A DNA stretch of 64,000 nt from JBJXGE01 sp046154185. GTDB lineage: Bacteria > Planctomycetota > UBA8108 > UBA1146 > JAJFFE01. Where the stretch lies: NCBI GenBank assembly GCA_046154185.1, contig JBJXGE010000004.1, positions 62,001-126,000 on the forward strand, read 5' to 3'. Position 1 is the first letter of the stretch. Each line of letters starts with the position of its first letter. The notes beneath the pieces are model-generated. The model was not told where the DNA came from. It saw only the letters and a list, made by a program, of their open reading frames with translations, and searched no databases. Both the position numbers and the translations under genes were made by a program. Shown piece by piece: positions 46,289 to 54,473 of this stretch.

Positions 46289-46738
46289 ATGTTGAATCTC
46301 ATGAGGGCGGTCAGAATTGGTCGGTGGATGCTTTGCCTCTTCGTTTGCATTGCGGGCTTGAGTTTGTTGCGGCGAAATCTCGTCGACTTACCTTTCGAAG
46401 CACCGTATGGCGACGAACTCGTGCAATCCGAGAACCGAGTACGAGGTCGCTGGAGTCCCGTCGCGCCTCCGTCGATTCGGTTAATCCAGCCCGAAGTAGA
46501 AGTTACCGACGAAATACCGCCCGCGCCCGACAACGATCGAACGATCGCGGCCGCGCCCGAAACCGTGGCGTATCGAGTGCAGCCGCGCGACAGCTATTGG
46601 CGCATCGCGCGCAAGCTGCTCGGCCGCGGCGAGCTTTGGCCGCAGATTCAAGAGCTCAATCCCAGTGTTTCCGAAAAGCGATTGCGAGCCGGCATGCAAA
46701 TTCGAGTGCCCGCCGGGCATTCCGAAAGGCTGCAGTGA
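46289..46738 (+). CDS. Membrane-anchored LysM protein
   Basis: About 149 aa: an N-terminal membrane helix (WMLCLFVCIAGLSLL), a Pro/Asp/Glu-rich stalk and a C-terminal LysM domain (YRVQPRDSYWRIARKLLG, then LWPQIQELNPSV, then LRAGMQIRVP). LysM binds N-acetylglucosamine in peptidoglycan, so this is expected to lie outside the membrane and contact the wall. GGGTGG sits nine bases before ATG 46289; ATG 46280 and GTG 46268 are alternatives. It sits between murG and murC, where no gene is normally found, and is two bases from murC. Confidence 0.85.
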   Translation: MLNLMRAVRIGRWMLCLFVCIAGLSLLRRNLVDLPFEAPYGDELVQSENRVRGRWSPVAPPSIRLIQPEVEVTDEIPPAPDNDRTIAAAPETVAYRVQPRDSYWRIARKLLGRGELWPQIQELNPSVSEKRLRAGMQIRVPAGHSERLQ

Positions 46739-46739
46739 G

Positions 46740-48164
46740 ATGATCGCGCAAAGTCCTCGGAGCGTACACATCGTCGGTGTCGGTGGTTCCGCCTTGAGTG
46801 GATTGGCGCGCATATTGTCGGCGCGCGGCGTTGAGGTGACCGGATCCGATGGCGAGGAGAGCGCGATCTTGCAGGCGCTCCGTGGTAAGGGCTTTCACAT
46901 TGCGGCGGGGCATCGAGCCGAGAATCTGCCGGGCGCCGCCGAAGCCGTTGTCTACTCCGCCGCGGTTCCCGAAGACAATCCCGAGCTGAAGGAAGCGCGC
47001 CGCCGCGGCTTGCCGACTCGCTGCTACGCCGATTTTCTCGGCCAGTTGCTGATGGAGAAACGCGCCATCGCCGTGGCCGGCACACACGGAAAGACTTCGA
47101 CGGTCGGCATGTTGGCGTCCATCTTCCTTGCCGCCGGCCGCGACCCGAGCGTACTCATGGGGGGCTACCATCCGGGGCTTCAGAGTAATTGTCGCGCGGG
47201 CGCCGAGCAGGAGTTTTTGGTAGAGGCGTGCGAGTTCAATCGCTCGTTCCTCGCGTTTCATCCGTGGGCCGGAATTGTCACGAACATCGAACTCGATCAT
47301 CCGGATGTCTATCCCGACGAGTCGACGTTGGCGGCTGCGTTCGGCGATTTCCTCAAAGGCTTCCGACCGACGGCCGAGGGTCTCGCGCCCTTCGTCGTCA
47401 TCAATCCCGAGCGCACAGCACTGCTCGATGGTCGCGTACCCGCGCATGTGCGGTGCGTGCGATTTGGCGAGTCAGCCGAATGCGAGTGGCGGCTGCGCGA
47501 CGTCGTTCTCGGCCCACGGCCCTCGTTCACCGCATTGCGGCATGGCGTGCCGTGGGCACGGCTCGAGTTGCGCGTGGCAGGTCGGCACAATGTCTTGAAC
47601 GCGCTCGCGGCGGTCGCGTTGTGTGGCGAACTCGAAGCGAGTTTGGATTTGGGGCTCACCGCGGACGCGGTGCGCGCTGGACTATTGGAGTTTCCGGGCG
47701 TCGAACGTCGCTTCACGCATCGCGGGCATTGTCGTGGCGTCGACCTGATTGATGACTACGCGCACCACCCGACCGAAGTCGCGTGCACGTTGGCAGCGGC
47801 GCGCGAGGTCTATCCTGGTCGGCGCGTATGGGCGGTGTTCCAGGCGCATCAGTTCGGCCGACTGCAGGCGTACTTTGCCGGCTTTGGCGCCGCCTTGGGC
47901 GCGGCGGACGAGGTATTGCTGCTGCCCGTGTACTCAGTGCGGGAATGCGCCGAGAATTTCGCGGAGCTGGAGTTGCTGGAGCGATTGCGCGACACGTTGG
48001 TCGCGGGCGGCGGACGCGCACGACTCGCGTCTTCCTTGAGCGGCGCGGAGATCGAGCTTTCCGCGCAACTGCGCGCAGGCGATGTCTGTGTGGTGCTGGG
48101 CGCGGGCGATGCGTTTCGCTTGACCGCCGCGCTTCGACAACGGCTAGAAACCGCAACGGGGTAA
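46740..48164 (+). CDS. murC: UDP-N-acetylmuramate--L-alanine ligase
   Basis: Adds L-Ala to UDP-MurNAc (EC 6.3.2.8). 474 aa from ATG 46740. Rossmann-like HIVGVGGSALSGLARIL at the N-terminus, P-loop GTHGKTST, the DHPDVYPDE segment and the C-terminal DDYAHHPTEV and FQAHQFGRL. Two bases after the LysM stop; AAAGG lies 11 bases upstream. Confidence 0.95.
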   Translation: MIAQSPRSVHIVGVGGSALSGLARILSARGVEVTGSDGEESAILQALRGKGFHIAAGHRAENLPGAAEAVVYSAAVPEDNPELKEARRRGLPTRCYADFLGQLLMEKRAIAVAGTHGKTSTVGMLASIFLAAGRDPSVLMGGYHPGLQSNCRAGAEQEFLVEACEFNRSFLAFHPWAGIVTNIELDHPDVYPDESTLAAAFGDFLKGFRPTAEGLAPFVVINPERTALLDGRVPAHVRCVRFGESAECEWRLRDVVLGPRPSFTALRHGVPWARLELRVAGRHNVLNALAAVALCGELEASLDLGLTADAVRAGLLEFPGVERRFTHRGHCRGVDLIDDYAHHPTEVACTLAAAREVYPGRRVWAVFQAHQFGRLQAYFAGFGAALGAADEVLLLPVYSVRECAENFAELELLERLRDTLVAGGGRARLASSLSGAEIELSAQLRAGDVCVVLGAGDAFRLTAALRQRLETATG

Positions 48165-48215
48165 CGCGGCCCGGCGCCGCCAGGTCGCCGGCTTCGCCAA
48201 CGGAACTCGAACTCT

Positions 48216-49112
48216 ATGATGCGACAGAATGTCGATCTCAGTTCGCGAACGTCGTTTCGCATCGGCGGAGTCGCACGGCTTTTCGCGACGCCGACCGATT
48301 CGCAACAATTGCAGCATTTGCTGCTCGACGCGCGCGGACGCGGACTGCCAGTCTTCATCTTGGGCGGCGGCACGAACACGCTTATCCACGACGGTGTCTA
48401 CGATGGACTCGTCATTTGCACACGAGCGCTGACGGCCATCTCGTTCGACTCGGAGACTTTTCGTTTGCGCGCCGAAGCCGGCGTACCCTTGAGTCAAGTA
48501 ATTCGCGTTGCGATCGAGCAAGGTGCCGCGGGGCTCGAGGCTTTCACGGGGATCCCTGGCACTATCGGCGGCGCGGTCTACGGCAACGCGGGCGGCGCTG
48601 GATTGTGGATCGATCGCGTTGTTCGTTCGCTCGAAGTGATCGATGCGGAATGCGAGCGCCGCTGGATCGCTGCGGAGGAATGCGACTGGCGTTACCGATC
48701 GTCAGGACTCGCGCAGAAGGTTGTCGCGACCGTCGAGCTGCAGCTCGCGCGCGGCGTCCGGGCCGAGTTGCGTGATCGCGCGCGCTCTGTCTATGACCGC
48801 AAACGTGCAACGCAACCGCTCTCGGCGCGGAGCGCCGGATGCGTGTTTCGCAATCCCGGCGCGGCAAACTCGGTAAGGACCGGCGAAAGCGCCGGGGCGC
48901 TCATCGAGCGCGCGGGGTTGAAAGGGATTCGGGTCGGCGGGGCCGCAGTGTCGAACTTGCACGCGAACTTCATCGTCAATGAGACCAACGCGTCCGCGCA
49001 AAACGTGTTGGAACTAGTGCACCTGGTTCAGCAACAAGTGCGCGAGCGCTTGGGCGTGGAACTCGAACGGGAGATCATCTCGCCATGTCCGAGCGGCGGG
49101 TGGAGTCGATGA
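48216..49112 (+). CDS. murB: UDP-N-acetylenolpyruvoylglucosamine reductase
   Basis: FAD-dependent reduction of enolpyruvyl-UDP-GlcNAc to UDP-MurNAc using NADPH. 298 aa, type II-like: RTSFRIGG near residue 11, GGGTNTLI, FTGIPGTIGGAVYGNAGG (FAD pyrophosphate), YRSS at 160-163 and SAGCVFRNP at 207-215. In that last motif the general acid, Ser in E. coli MurB, is Cys209. Its stop overlaps the ftsQ-like start (ATGA). Confidence 0.94.
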   Translation: MMRQNVDLSSRTSFRIGGVARLFATPTDSQQLQHLLLDARGRGLPVFILGGGTNTLIHDGVYDGLVICTRALTAISFDSETFRLRAEAGVPLSQVIRVAIEQGAAGLEAFTGIPGTIGGAVYGNAGGAGLWIDRVVRSLEVIDAECERRWIAAEECDWRYRSSGLAQKVVATVELQLARGVRAELRDRARSVYDRKRATQPLSARSAGCVFRNPGAANSVRTGESAGALIERAGLKGIRVGGAAVSNLHANFIVNETNASAQNVLELVHLVQQQVRERLGVELEREIISPCPSGGWSR

Positions 49113-49912
49113 AGACCACTAGTTGGCTCGTGCTCATTCTCGTCTCGTCGACGTTGATCACGGGTTCGTGGTGGGCCCGCGCTGCCGTCGAAGAAAGTGT
49201 GGCCGCCTACTCGGGTGCGTGGAGCTTCGAAATGGGCGAGCTGCCGCCATGGCTTCCGGTCGGCTTTCAAGGACAGCTCGCGCAACTCAAGGAAATCCCG
49301 CAACTCGTCCCGCTGCGAAGCGCGCGCTGGCGCGAGTTGTGCACGATTGCGATGTCGGCGAATCCGTGGGTCGAGCGAGTGCTCGCGCTCGAGCGGCAAG
49401 GATTGTGCGTCGAGTTCGAAGCGCAACTCGCGCGACCGGTCGTTGCCTTGCGTTTGCGCGAGCACTTTGCGCTCGTCGACGCCGAACGCCGCATTATCGA
49501 CTTGCAACCGGGCTTCGAGCTCGATCCAGCTTGGGGTATTCCGTATTACTCGCCGCTCTCGGCGCCGCCGCGTGTCGCTCCAGGCGATCGACTCGAGCAC
49601 GAGGAGTTCGTCGAGTTGCTGGCGCTCGTCCAGGCGTTACGCGGCGCGAGAGCGTTTGAGCTCTGGAGCGATCGATTGCCCGAAGTCCGGGCGCGGCTCG
49701 AGGCCGACGGCAGCTTGCTTTGGTATCTGTGTTGCTCGACCGGTATGGAAGCCGCCTGGGGGCGATCGCCCGGCTCACGGCGAATTTGTCCGTTGTCGGT
49801 GTCGACGAAAATCAAAAACCTCTCGGAGTTAATGTCGAATTGGGACCGGCTCAACGGGGTCAGGCTGGTAAGTCTGTATCAAGAACCGCGCGCGCTCGTC
49901 GTAGTGCGGTAG
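49109..49912 (+). CDS. ftsQ: FtsQ/DivIB-like division protein (divergent)
   Basis: About 267 aa from ATG 49109, which overlaps the murB stop as ATGA and has GGTGG upstream. N-terminal membrane helix (WLVLILVSSTLITGSWW), then a soluble domain with WVERVLALERQG, EFEAQLARPVVALRL and FALVDAERRIIDL, similar in order to the FtsQ beta-domain, though the POTRA segment is hard to recognise. Placement directly after murB is the usual ftsQ position. Sequence alone would not identify it. No ftsA or ftsZ follows. Confidence 0.6.
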   Translation: MKTTSWLVLILVSSTLITGSWWARAAVEESVAAYSGAWSFEMGELPPWLPVGFQGQLAQLKEIPQLVPLRSARWRELCTIAMSANPWVERVLALERQGLCVEFEAQLARPVVALRLREHFALVDAERRIIDLQPGFELDPAWGIPYYSPLSAPPRVAPGDRLEHEEFVELLALVQALRGARAFELWSDRLPEVRARLEADGSLLWYLCCSTGMEAAWGRSPGSRRICPLSVSTKIKNLSELMSNWDRLNGVRLVSLYQEPRALVVVR

Positions 49913-50061
49913 CGGGGGTGGTCGGTCCATTCGTTCGACCGCTTGCTTCGTCGAATTCCGTCAGTACTGGCACTCGCCGCGCGCGGTCGGTATCTTGAGA
50001 AACTCTTGAGTGAATGGTGGTGTGGTGCAGCTGCACGAAGTGCAACGCCGGAATCTCCAGA

Positions 50062-50307
50062 ATGACAGGCATGGCGGTGAGTAATCGCTACCGTCGCATG
50101 TTCGGCGAAGTCGCTCAGGACCTAGGCTTCGTGACGAGCCAACAGGTTGAAGCAGCGTTGCAGTTGCAAGCGCGCCGTCGGGCCGCGGGAAAAGAGGAGA
50201 AACTGCTCGGCCAGTTGCTTCTCGAGCTCGGTTTCATCACAACCGTGCAAATCCAGCGGGTCGTTGAGATCCTGTTCCCTCCCGCCAAAGATGTAGAGGT
50301 AGGTTAG
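50062..50307 (+). CDS. Small protein with a repeated helical motif (MshEN/GspE-N-like)
   Basis: About 81 aa from ATG 50062 (GGA nine bases upstream). Two copies of an L-G-x-x-x-x-x-L-G-F-x-T motif are visible: FGEVAQDLGFVTSQQVEAAL and LLGQLLLELGFITTVQIQ. Such units occur at the N-terminus of GspE/PilB-type ATPases and related small proteins that bind cyclic di-GMP, but the family assignment is tentative. ATG 50071 is an alternative start. Four bases separate it from the next gene. Confidence 0.6.
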   Translation: MTGMAVSNRYRRMFGEVAQDLGFVTSQQVEAALQLQARRRAAGKEEKLLGQLLLELGFITTVQIQRVVEILFPPAKDVEVG

Positions 50308-50311
50308 TCGT

Positions 50312-52345
50312 ATGGGTGTGACGTTGAGATACTGCGACTTGTGTGGCAAGAAGCTCGGCGCCGACGAATTGGAATCGCCGCAGACTCTCAAACTCCAAGA
50401 CAAGTATTTCTGTGGGGGCTGCCGACCAAAAGTCATGGAGCGACTGCAAGCGGCGAAGCAGAAGACTGCGCCGCCGAGCGCGGACGTGGCGGCGACCGCC
50501 AAAGTCCCAACCGCCGCCGACTCGCCTGCGCGCACCGCTCCGGCAAAACCAAAGACGGCGCCCGCGCGACCGGCCGTCCGGCAGCCAGCCGCGCAAACGT
50601 CCGCACCGCAATCCGCGCAGAAGACCGCGCTAAAACCGACAGTTCCGCCCGTTCGTCCGGTGATCGCCGGCAAGAGTGCCGGTGGGGCGGCAGCTCCGGC
50701 GATTCCAACTGGCACAGCGGGCAACAGGCAGCCGGGTGTAGTCCCGGCGGCGACCTCGAAACCACGAGCGCCGGCCGGCGGCGCGCCCGTTGCGAAAGCC
50801 CCGCTTGCGAAAGCTCCCGCTGCGAAGTCCGCCATGACGCGCGCCGCGAGTCCGGTCGCCCGCGGGACGGTCCGCAAACGCCCGCTCGTAGGTGCTTCGA
50901 GCGCGCCGGCGACCGATGGCGATGCCGACGCATCTCCGCCGGAGATCAAGGTCCGCCGACCATCGAAACTACCGGTTTTCATTTTTATCGGTGTGGCGCT
51001 GGTTGGTGTCGTAGTGCTCGCGATCATGATGAATTCGGAGAAGCCGAAGCCAGTCGACCAGGTGGCGAAGATTGAGGGCCCGGTCGCTCCAAAGGAAGAT
51101 CCGAAGATCAAGCTGTCAGAAACCGAATATCAAAAGGCGCTCGCGCAGTGGGAGAAATATCCGGAGGATTACCTCACCGCACTCGATAGTTTCTACGCAA
51201 TTGGCAAGCGGTTCGGCGACTACCCCGCAGGTGAACTCGCGCGAGCGAAAGCCGACGAGATCAGCGGAAAACTGCGCGCATGGAGGCTCAGCGAGTGGAA
51301 CATCATCAAAGATAAGGTCGGTCGGTTGCTCGACGAGCGGAAATTCTCGGCAGCGTATGAACTTTTGGAGCAAAGACCGAAACTTTTCGAGGGCGCGAAT
51401 TCAAACGATGCCGACTACCAGGCGATGCACGTCGAGTATTCGCGGCTTCGCAAAGACGCGATCGCGAACCATGAAGCCGGTAGGCATCTTGACGAGTTGA
51501 AAGCGAAAGCCGTCGTTTGGGCGCAACGCGGGTACGTCGATATCGCCGAGGAAATCATTCGTTCGATGAACACCGTCGAAGTGTACAAGGACTACGAGCA
51601 GTCGGTGCCGCGAGTTTGGGACTTGCAAAAAGAAGTGCTCGCCCAAATCCAACGCGATGGCATCGGCAGCATGATTCAGTCTGAGGCAGCGACCGAGACC
51701 GCGCGCGCCGTGGCGGCCAAACTGAAACTCGAGGAGGAAGCGAAGGCCCGCGAGGCTGCTTGGCTGGCTACCAAAGATAGCACGCCGTGGGTCCCGCAAC
51801 TCGGCAAGTACAATCTCTATAACTGGGTCATCAACTCCGATTTCTATAGTCAAGATCCGCGTTGGCGGCTCACACAAGCCGAGAGCAAGAAGGAGAAGGG
51901 GCCCGCCGAAACCGAAGGCGTATTGAGTGGTCAAAACTCAAGTGGCGACACGATGTACATCGGCTTCTTCGGCAACAACTGGCAGGATTTCGTGATTCAG
52001 TTTGATGTGCGGGTCCTCGACGGCGCGCTTGAGCTTTCGCCTCGTACCACGACACAACCCGTCGGGGGGCAAATGCAGGCTCCTCGTGATGAGACCTCGC
52101 CGCGCGTTGAGTTCAACCAAGAGAAACTCGGACGCGATTGGGCGACGGTGACGATCGAGGTTCATGGCGAGAAGGTGGAAATCTCGATCCTCGGCAAGGA
52201 AGGCAGCGATCTGCGCGATTTTGCCTCCGAAGGACGCTTGCCAATACGCGGTGGAGTCGTGTTTTACCTGCCGAAAGATGCCAACGTCGAGCTGCGTCGA
52301 GTGCGGACCAAGCTCATCGCGTTCGATAAGCGAAACGCATTCTGA
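50312..52345 (+). CDS. Zinc-ribbon, Ala/Pro/Lys-rich linker, membrane helix and LamG-like domain protein
   Basis: 677 aa in four parts: an N-terminal zinc ribbon (YCDLCGKKLG ... FCGGCRPK), a ~160-residue Ala/Pro/Lys-rich, histone H1-like linker (~50-215), one membrane helix (KLPVFIFIGVALVGVVVLAIMM, ~225-245) and a large extracytoplasmic region with helical repeats (~255-460) and a C-terminal beta-sandwich (WQDFVIQFDVRVLDGALELSP) resembling LamG/DUF1080-type domains. Zinc ribbon and basic linker would be cytosolic and the sandwich periplasmic. Unknown function; it may link cytosolic events with the envelope. Confidence 0.78.
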   Translation: MGVTLRYCDLCGKKLGADELESPQTLKLQDKYFCGGCRPKVMERLQAAKQKTAPPSADVAATAKVPTAADSPARTAPAKPKTAPARPAVRQPAAQTSAPQSAQKTALKPTVPPVRPVIAGKSAGGAAAPAIPTGTAGNRQPGVVPAATSKPRAPAGGAPVAKAPLAKAPAAKSAMTRAASPVARGTVRKRPLVGASSAPATDGDADASPPEIKVRRPSKLPVFIFIGVALVGVVVLAIMMNSEKPKPVDQVAKIEGPVAPKEDPKIKLSETEYQKALAQWEKYPEDYLTALDSFYAIGKRFGDYPAGELARAKADEISGKLRAWRLSEWNIIKDKVGRLLDERKFSAAYELLEQRPKLFEGANSNDADYQAMHVEYSRLRKDAIANHEAGRHLDELKAKAVVWAQRGYVDIAEEIIRSMNTVEVYKDYEQSVPRVWDLQKEVLAQIQRDGIGSMIQSEAATETARAVAAKLKLEEEAKAREAAWLATKDSTPWVPQLGKYNLYNWVINSDFYSQDPRWRLTQAESKKEKGPAETEGVLSGQNSSGDTMYIGFFGNNWQDFVIQFDVRVLDGALELSPRTTTQPVGGQMQAPRDETSPRVEFNQEKLGRDWATVTIEVHGEKVEISILGKEGSDLRDFASEGRLPIRGGVVFYLPKDANVELRRVRTKLIAFDKRNAF

Positions 52346-52673
52346 TCACGTACGAACCATCGCTCCACGTCGCTGCCCAACTGGCAGAATCGACGCGCCG
52401 ATCTGCGGCCTCGCTGCCGAATTGACAGCGAGGCCGCTGGCGTTCGTTGCGCTGGCGACTCCAAGTGCCTGCAGCTAATAGCGCTGCGTAGTTCCGCTTG
52501 TGCGCACGCCTGGCCAGGCCTTTGCATACGCGAGCCGACTTCAGAACGTCGAGGCTCGTCGAGTTCCATTGCTCTGGGATTCGGTTCCGCGGCAGTTTCC
52601 GTCGCAATCTTTGTAAGGCGCTCGTGCGCGGGTCGGCCGACTCGCGCCATTAGCAGTTCAAGAGAGGATTCAA
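52346..52673. other. Intergenic region before groEL
   Basis: 328 bases without a gene. Contains a perfect inverted repeat at 52405-52437 and the groEL ribosome binding site (GAGAGGA five bases before the ATG). No CIRCE element (TTAGCACTC-N9-GAGTGCTAA) and no clear -35/-10 pair are seen. Confidence 0.5.
52405..52437. repeat. Perfect inverted repeat (hairpin) upstream of groEL
   Basis: GCGGCCTCGCTG (52405-52416) and CAGCGAGGCCGC (52426-52437) form a 12-bp stem with a 9-base loop. No T-run follows on either strand, so it is not a standard terminator; it could be an operator, a transcript-stability element or a U-less terminator of the previous gene. Confidence 0.6.
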
Positions 52674-54407
52674 ATGGCGAAGCGCATCACCTTTGATGAA
52701 GAGGCGCGAGAGTCGCTGTCACTGGGCGTGAGCAAGCTCGCGCGCGCCGTGAAATCGACGCTCGGACCGCGTGGGCGTTATGCCGTCGTCGATCGCGGCT
52801 GGGGTGCGCCGAATATCACAAAGGATGGCGCTTCAGTGGCCGAGGAAGTCGACCTGGCGGACAAAGTCCAAAACGTCGCTGTGCGCCTTCTCAAACAAGC
52901 TGCCACGAAGACGGCCGATTCCGCCGGTGACGGCAGCACCACGGCGATGGTCCTCGCCGAAGCGATGTTCACGCGCGGCATGCGCAATATCGTCGCGGGG
53001 GCGAATCCTATTCTCGTTCAGCGCGGCCTCGCGACCGCGACGCAACGCGCGATTGAAGTACTCGCAAAACTCGCGAAGCGCATCGAAGCAGGCTCGCAAC
53101 TCGCCGAAGTTGCGGCGATCGCGGCCAACAATAATAAAGAAGTTGGCAAGCTCGTGTCGGAAGCGCTCACGAAAGTCGGACACGAAGGTGTCGTCACGAT
53201 TGAAGAAGGAAAGAGCGTCGAGTCCACGGTCGAGATCACGGATGGAATGCAGTTCGACCGCGGTTATCTCTCGCAGTACTTTGTCAACGTCGACGACAAA
53301 GCGAGCGTCGTCTTGCGCGATCCTTATCTGCTGATCATGGAAGAGAAGATCTCAAATCTGAGCCAGCTCATCCCAATTTTGGAAAAAGTGCTGAAGACGA
53401 AAAAGCCGCTGCTGATCATCGCCGAGGACATCGATGGCGAAGCGCTCTCGACGCTCGTGGTCAACAACGCACGCAAGATTCTGCAGTGCGCCGCCGTGAA
53501 AGCGCCAGGATATGGTGATCGTCGCAAGGCGATGCTCGAGGACATCGCGGCGGCGACCGGTGGACGTGCGATTTTCAAGGACATGGGACTCACGCCGGAC
53601 GGCATCGCTATCAGCGACTTAGGCCGTGCGAAGCGCGTGGAGATCACGTCCGAGTACACGACAATTGTCAAAGGCGGCGGCGACAAGAAGCAAATCGAAG
53701 AGCGCTGCCGTCAAATCCGCAAGGAACTCGAGAGTTGCGACAGCGACTACGACCGCGAGAAACTCAGTGAGCGGTTGGCGCGGTTGGTGGGCGGGATCGC
53801 CGAAATCCAAGTGGGCGGCGCGTCCGAGACCGAAGTTAAAGAGAAGAAAAAACGCTTCGAGAACGCGCTCAGCGCCACTCGCTCCGCGCTCGAGGAAGGC
53901 GTCGTGCCGGGTGGCGGAATTGCGCTCATTCATTGCGCCGGCAAGCTCGACGGGATGACGATCAAAGACGCGGACGAGCGCGTCGGCGTCGAAATTCTGA
54001 ATGCGGCGCTCGAAGCCCCATTCCGACAACTGGCTGAGAATGCTGGCCAAGAGCCCTCGCGACTGCTGCGTCAAATTCGTAACCAGAAAAAATCGAGTCA
54101 CGGATACGATTTTGAAAAGCTGCGTTTCTGCGACCTTATCGAGTCCGGAATTGTCGACTCGGTCAAGGTGACGCGCATCGCGTTGCAAAACGCCGCGAGC
54201 GTCGCGGGTCTTCTGTTTACCACTGCCACCGTCATCACCGACATCCCGGTTGCCAAAGGCAAGGGCAAGGGTGGCCACGATCACGACCACGACGACGAGG
54301 GCGGGATGGGTGGCATGGGCGGAATGGGTGGGATGGGTGGGATGGGTGGGATGGGTGGCATGGGCGGGATGGGTGGCATGGGCGGCATGGGAATGGACGA
54401 TTTCTAG
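52674..54407 (+). CDS. groEL: Chaperonin GroEL with long GGM tail
   Basis: 577 aa ATP-dependent folding chamber. GPRGR, ITKDGASVA, GDGSTTA (nucleotide pocket), SGIVDSVKVTRIALQNAASVA and VVPGGGIALI are conserved; the catalytic Asp lies in ADERVGVEI. A His/Asp-rich segment (HDHDHDDE) precedes ten GGM repeats and MDDF. The GGM tail protrudes into the cavity floor in known chaperonins. No groES gene is present upstream. ATG start with GAGAGGA. It is 66 bases before a second groEL. Confidence 0.96.
   Translation: MAKRITFDEEARESLSLGVSKLARAVKSTLGPRGRYAVVDRGWGAPNITKDGASVAEEVDLADKVQNVAVRLLKQAATKTADSAGDGSTTAMVLAEAMFTRGMRNIVAGANPILVQRGLATATQRAIEVLAKLAKRIEAGSQLAEVAAIAANNNKEVGKLVSEALTKVGHEGVVTIEEGKSVESTVEITDGMQFDRGYLSQYFVNVDDKASVVLRDPYLLIMEEKISNLSQLIPILEKVLKTKKPLLIIAEDIDGEALSTLVVNNARKILQCAAVKAPGYGDRRKAMLEDIAAATGGRAIFKDMGLTPDGIAISDLGRAKRVEITSEYTTIVKGGGDKKQIEERCRQIRKELESCDSDYDREKLSERLARLVGGIAEIQVGGASETEVKEKKKRFENALSATRSALEEGVVPGGGIALIHCAGKLDGMTIKDADERVGVEILNAALEAPFRQLAENAGQEPSRLLRQIRNQKKSSHGYDFEKLRFCDLIESGIVDSVKVTRIALQNAASVAGLLFTTATVITDIPVAKGKGKGGHDHDHDDEGGMGGMGGMGGMGGMGGMGGMGGMGGMGGMGMDDF
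54300..54389 (+). repeat. Tandem 9-bp repeat encoding (GGM)10
   Basis: ATG recurs every nine bases at 54306, 54315 and so on to 54387 (ten units), with variable third positions between GGT/GGC and GGG/GGA/GGC. In-frame unit gain or loss is possible by slippage, which would change the length of the GroEL tail. Confidence 0.88.
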
Positions 54408-54473
54408 CCACGACGCAGAGTCGCCGAATCTTTCGCACTGAGCCACCGAATCGACAAGCAAAAGGACTCGAAC

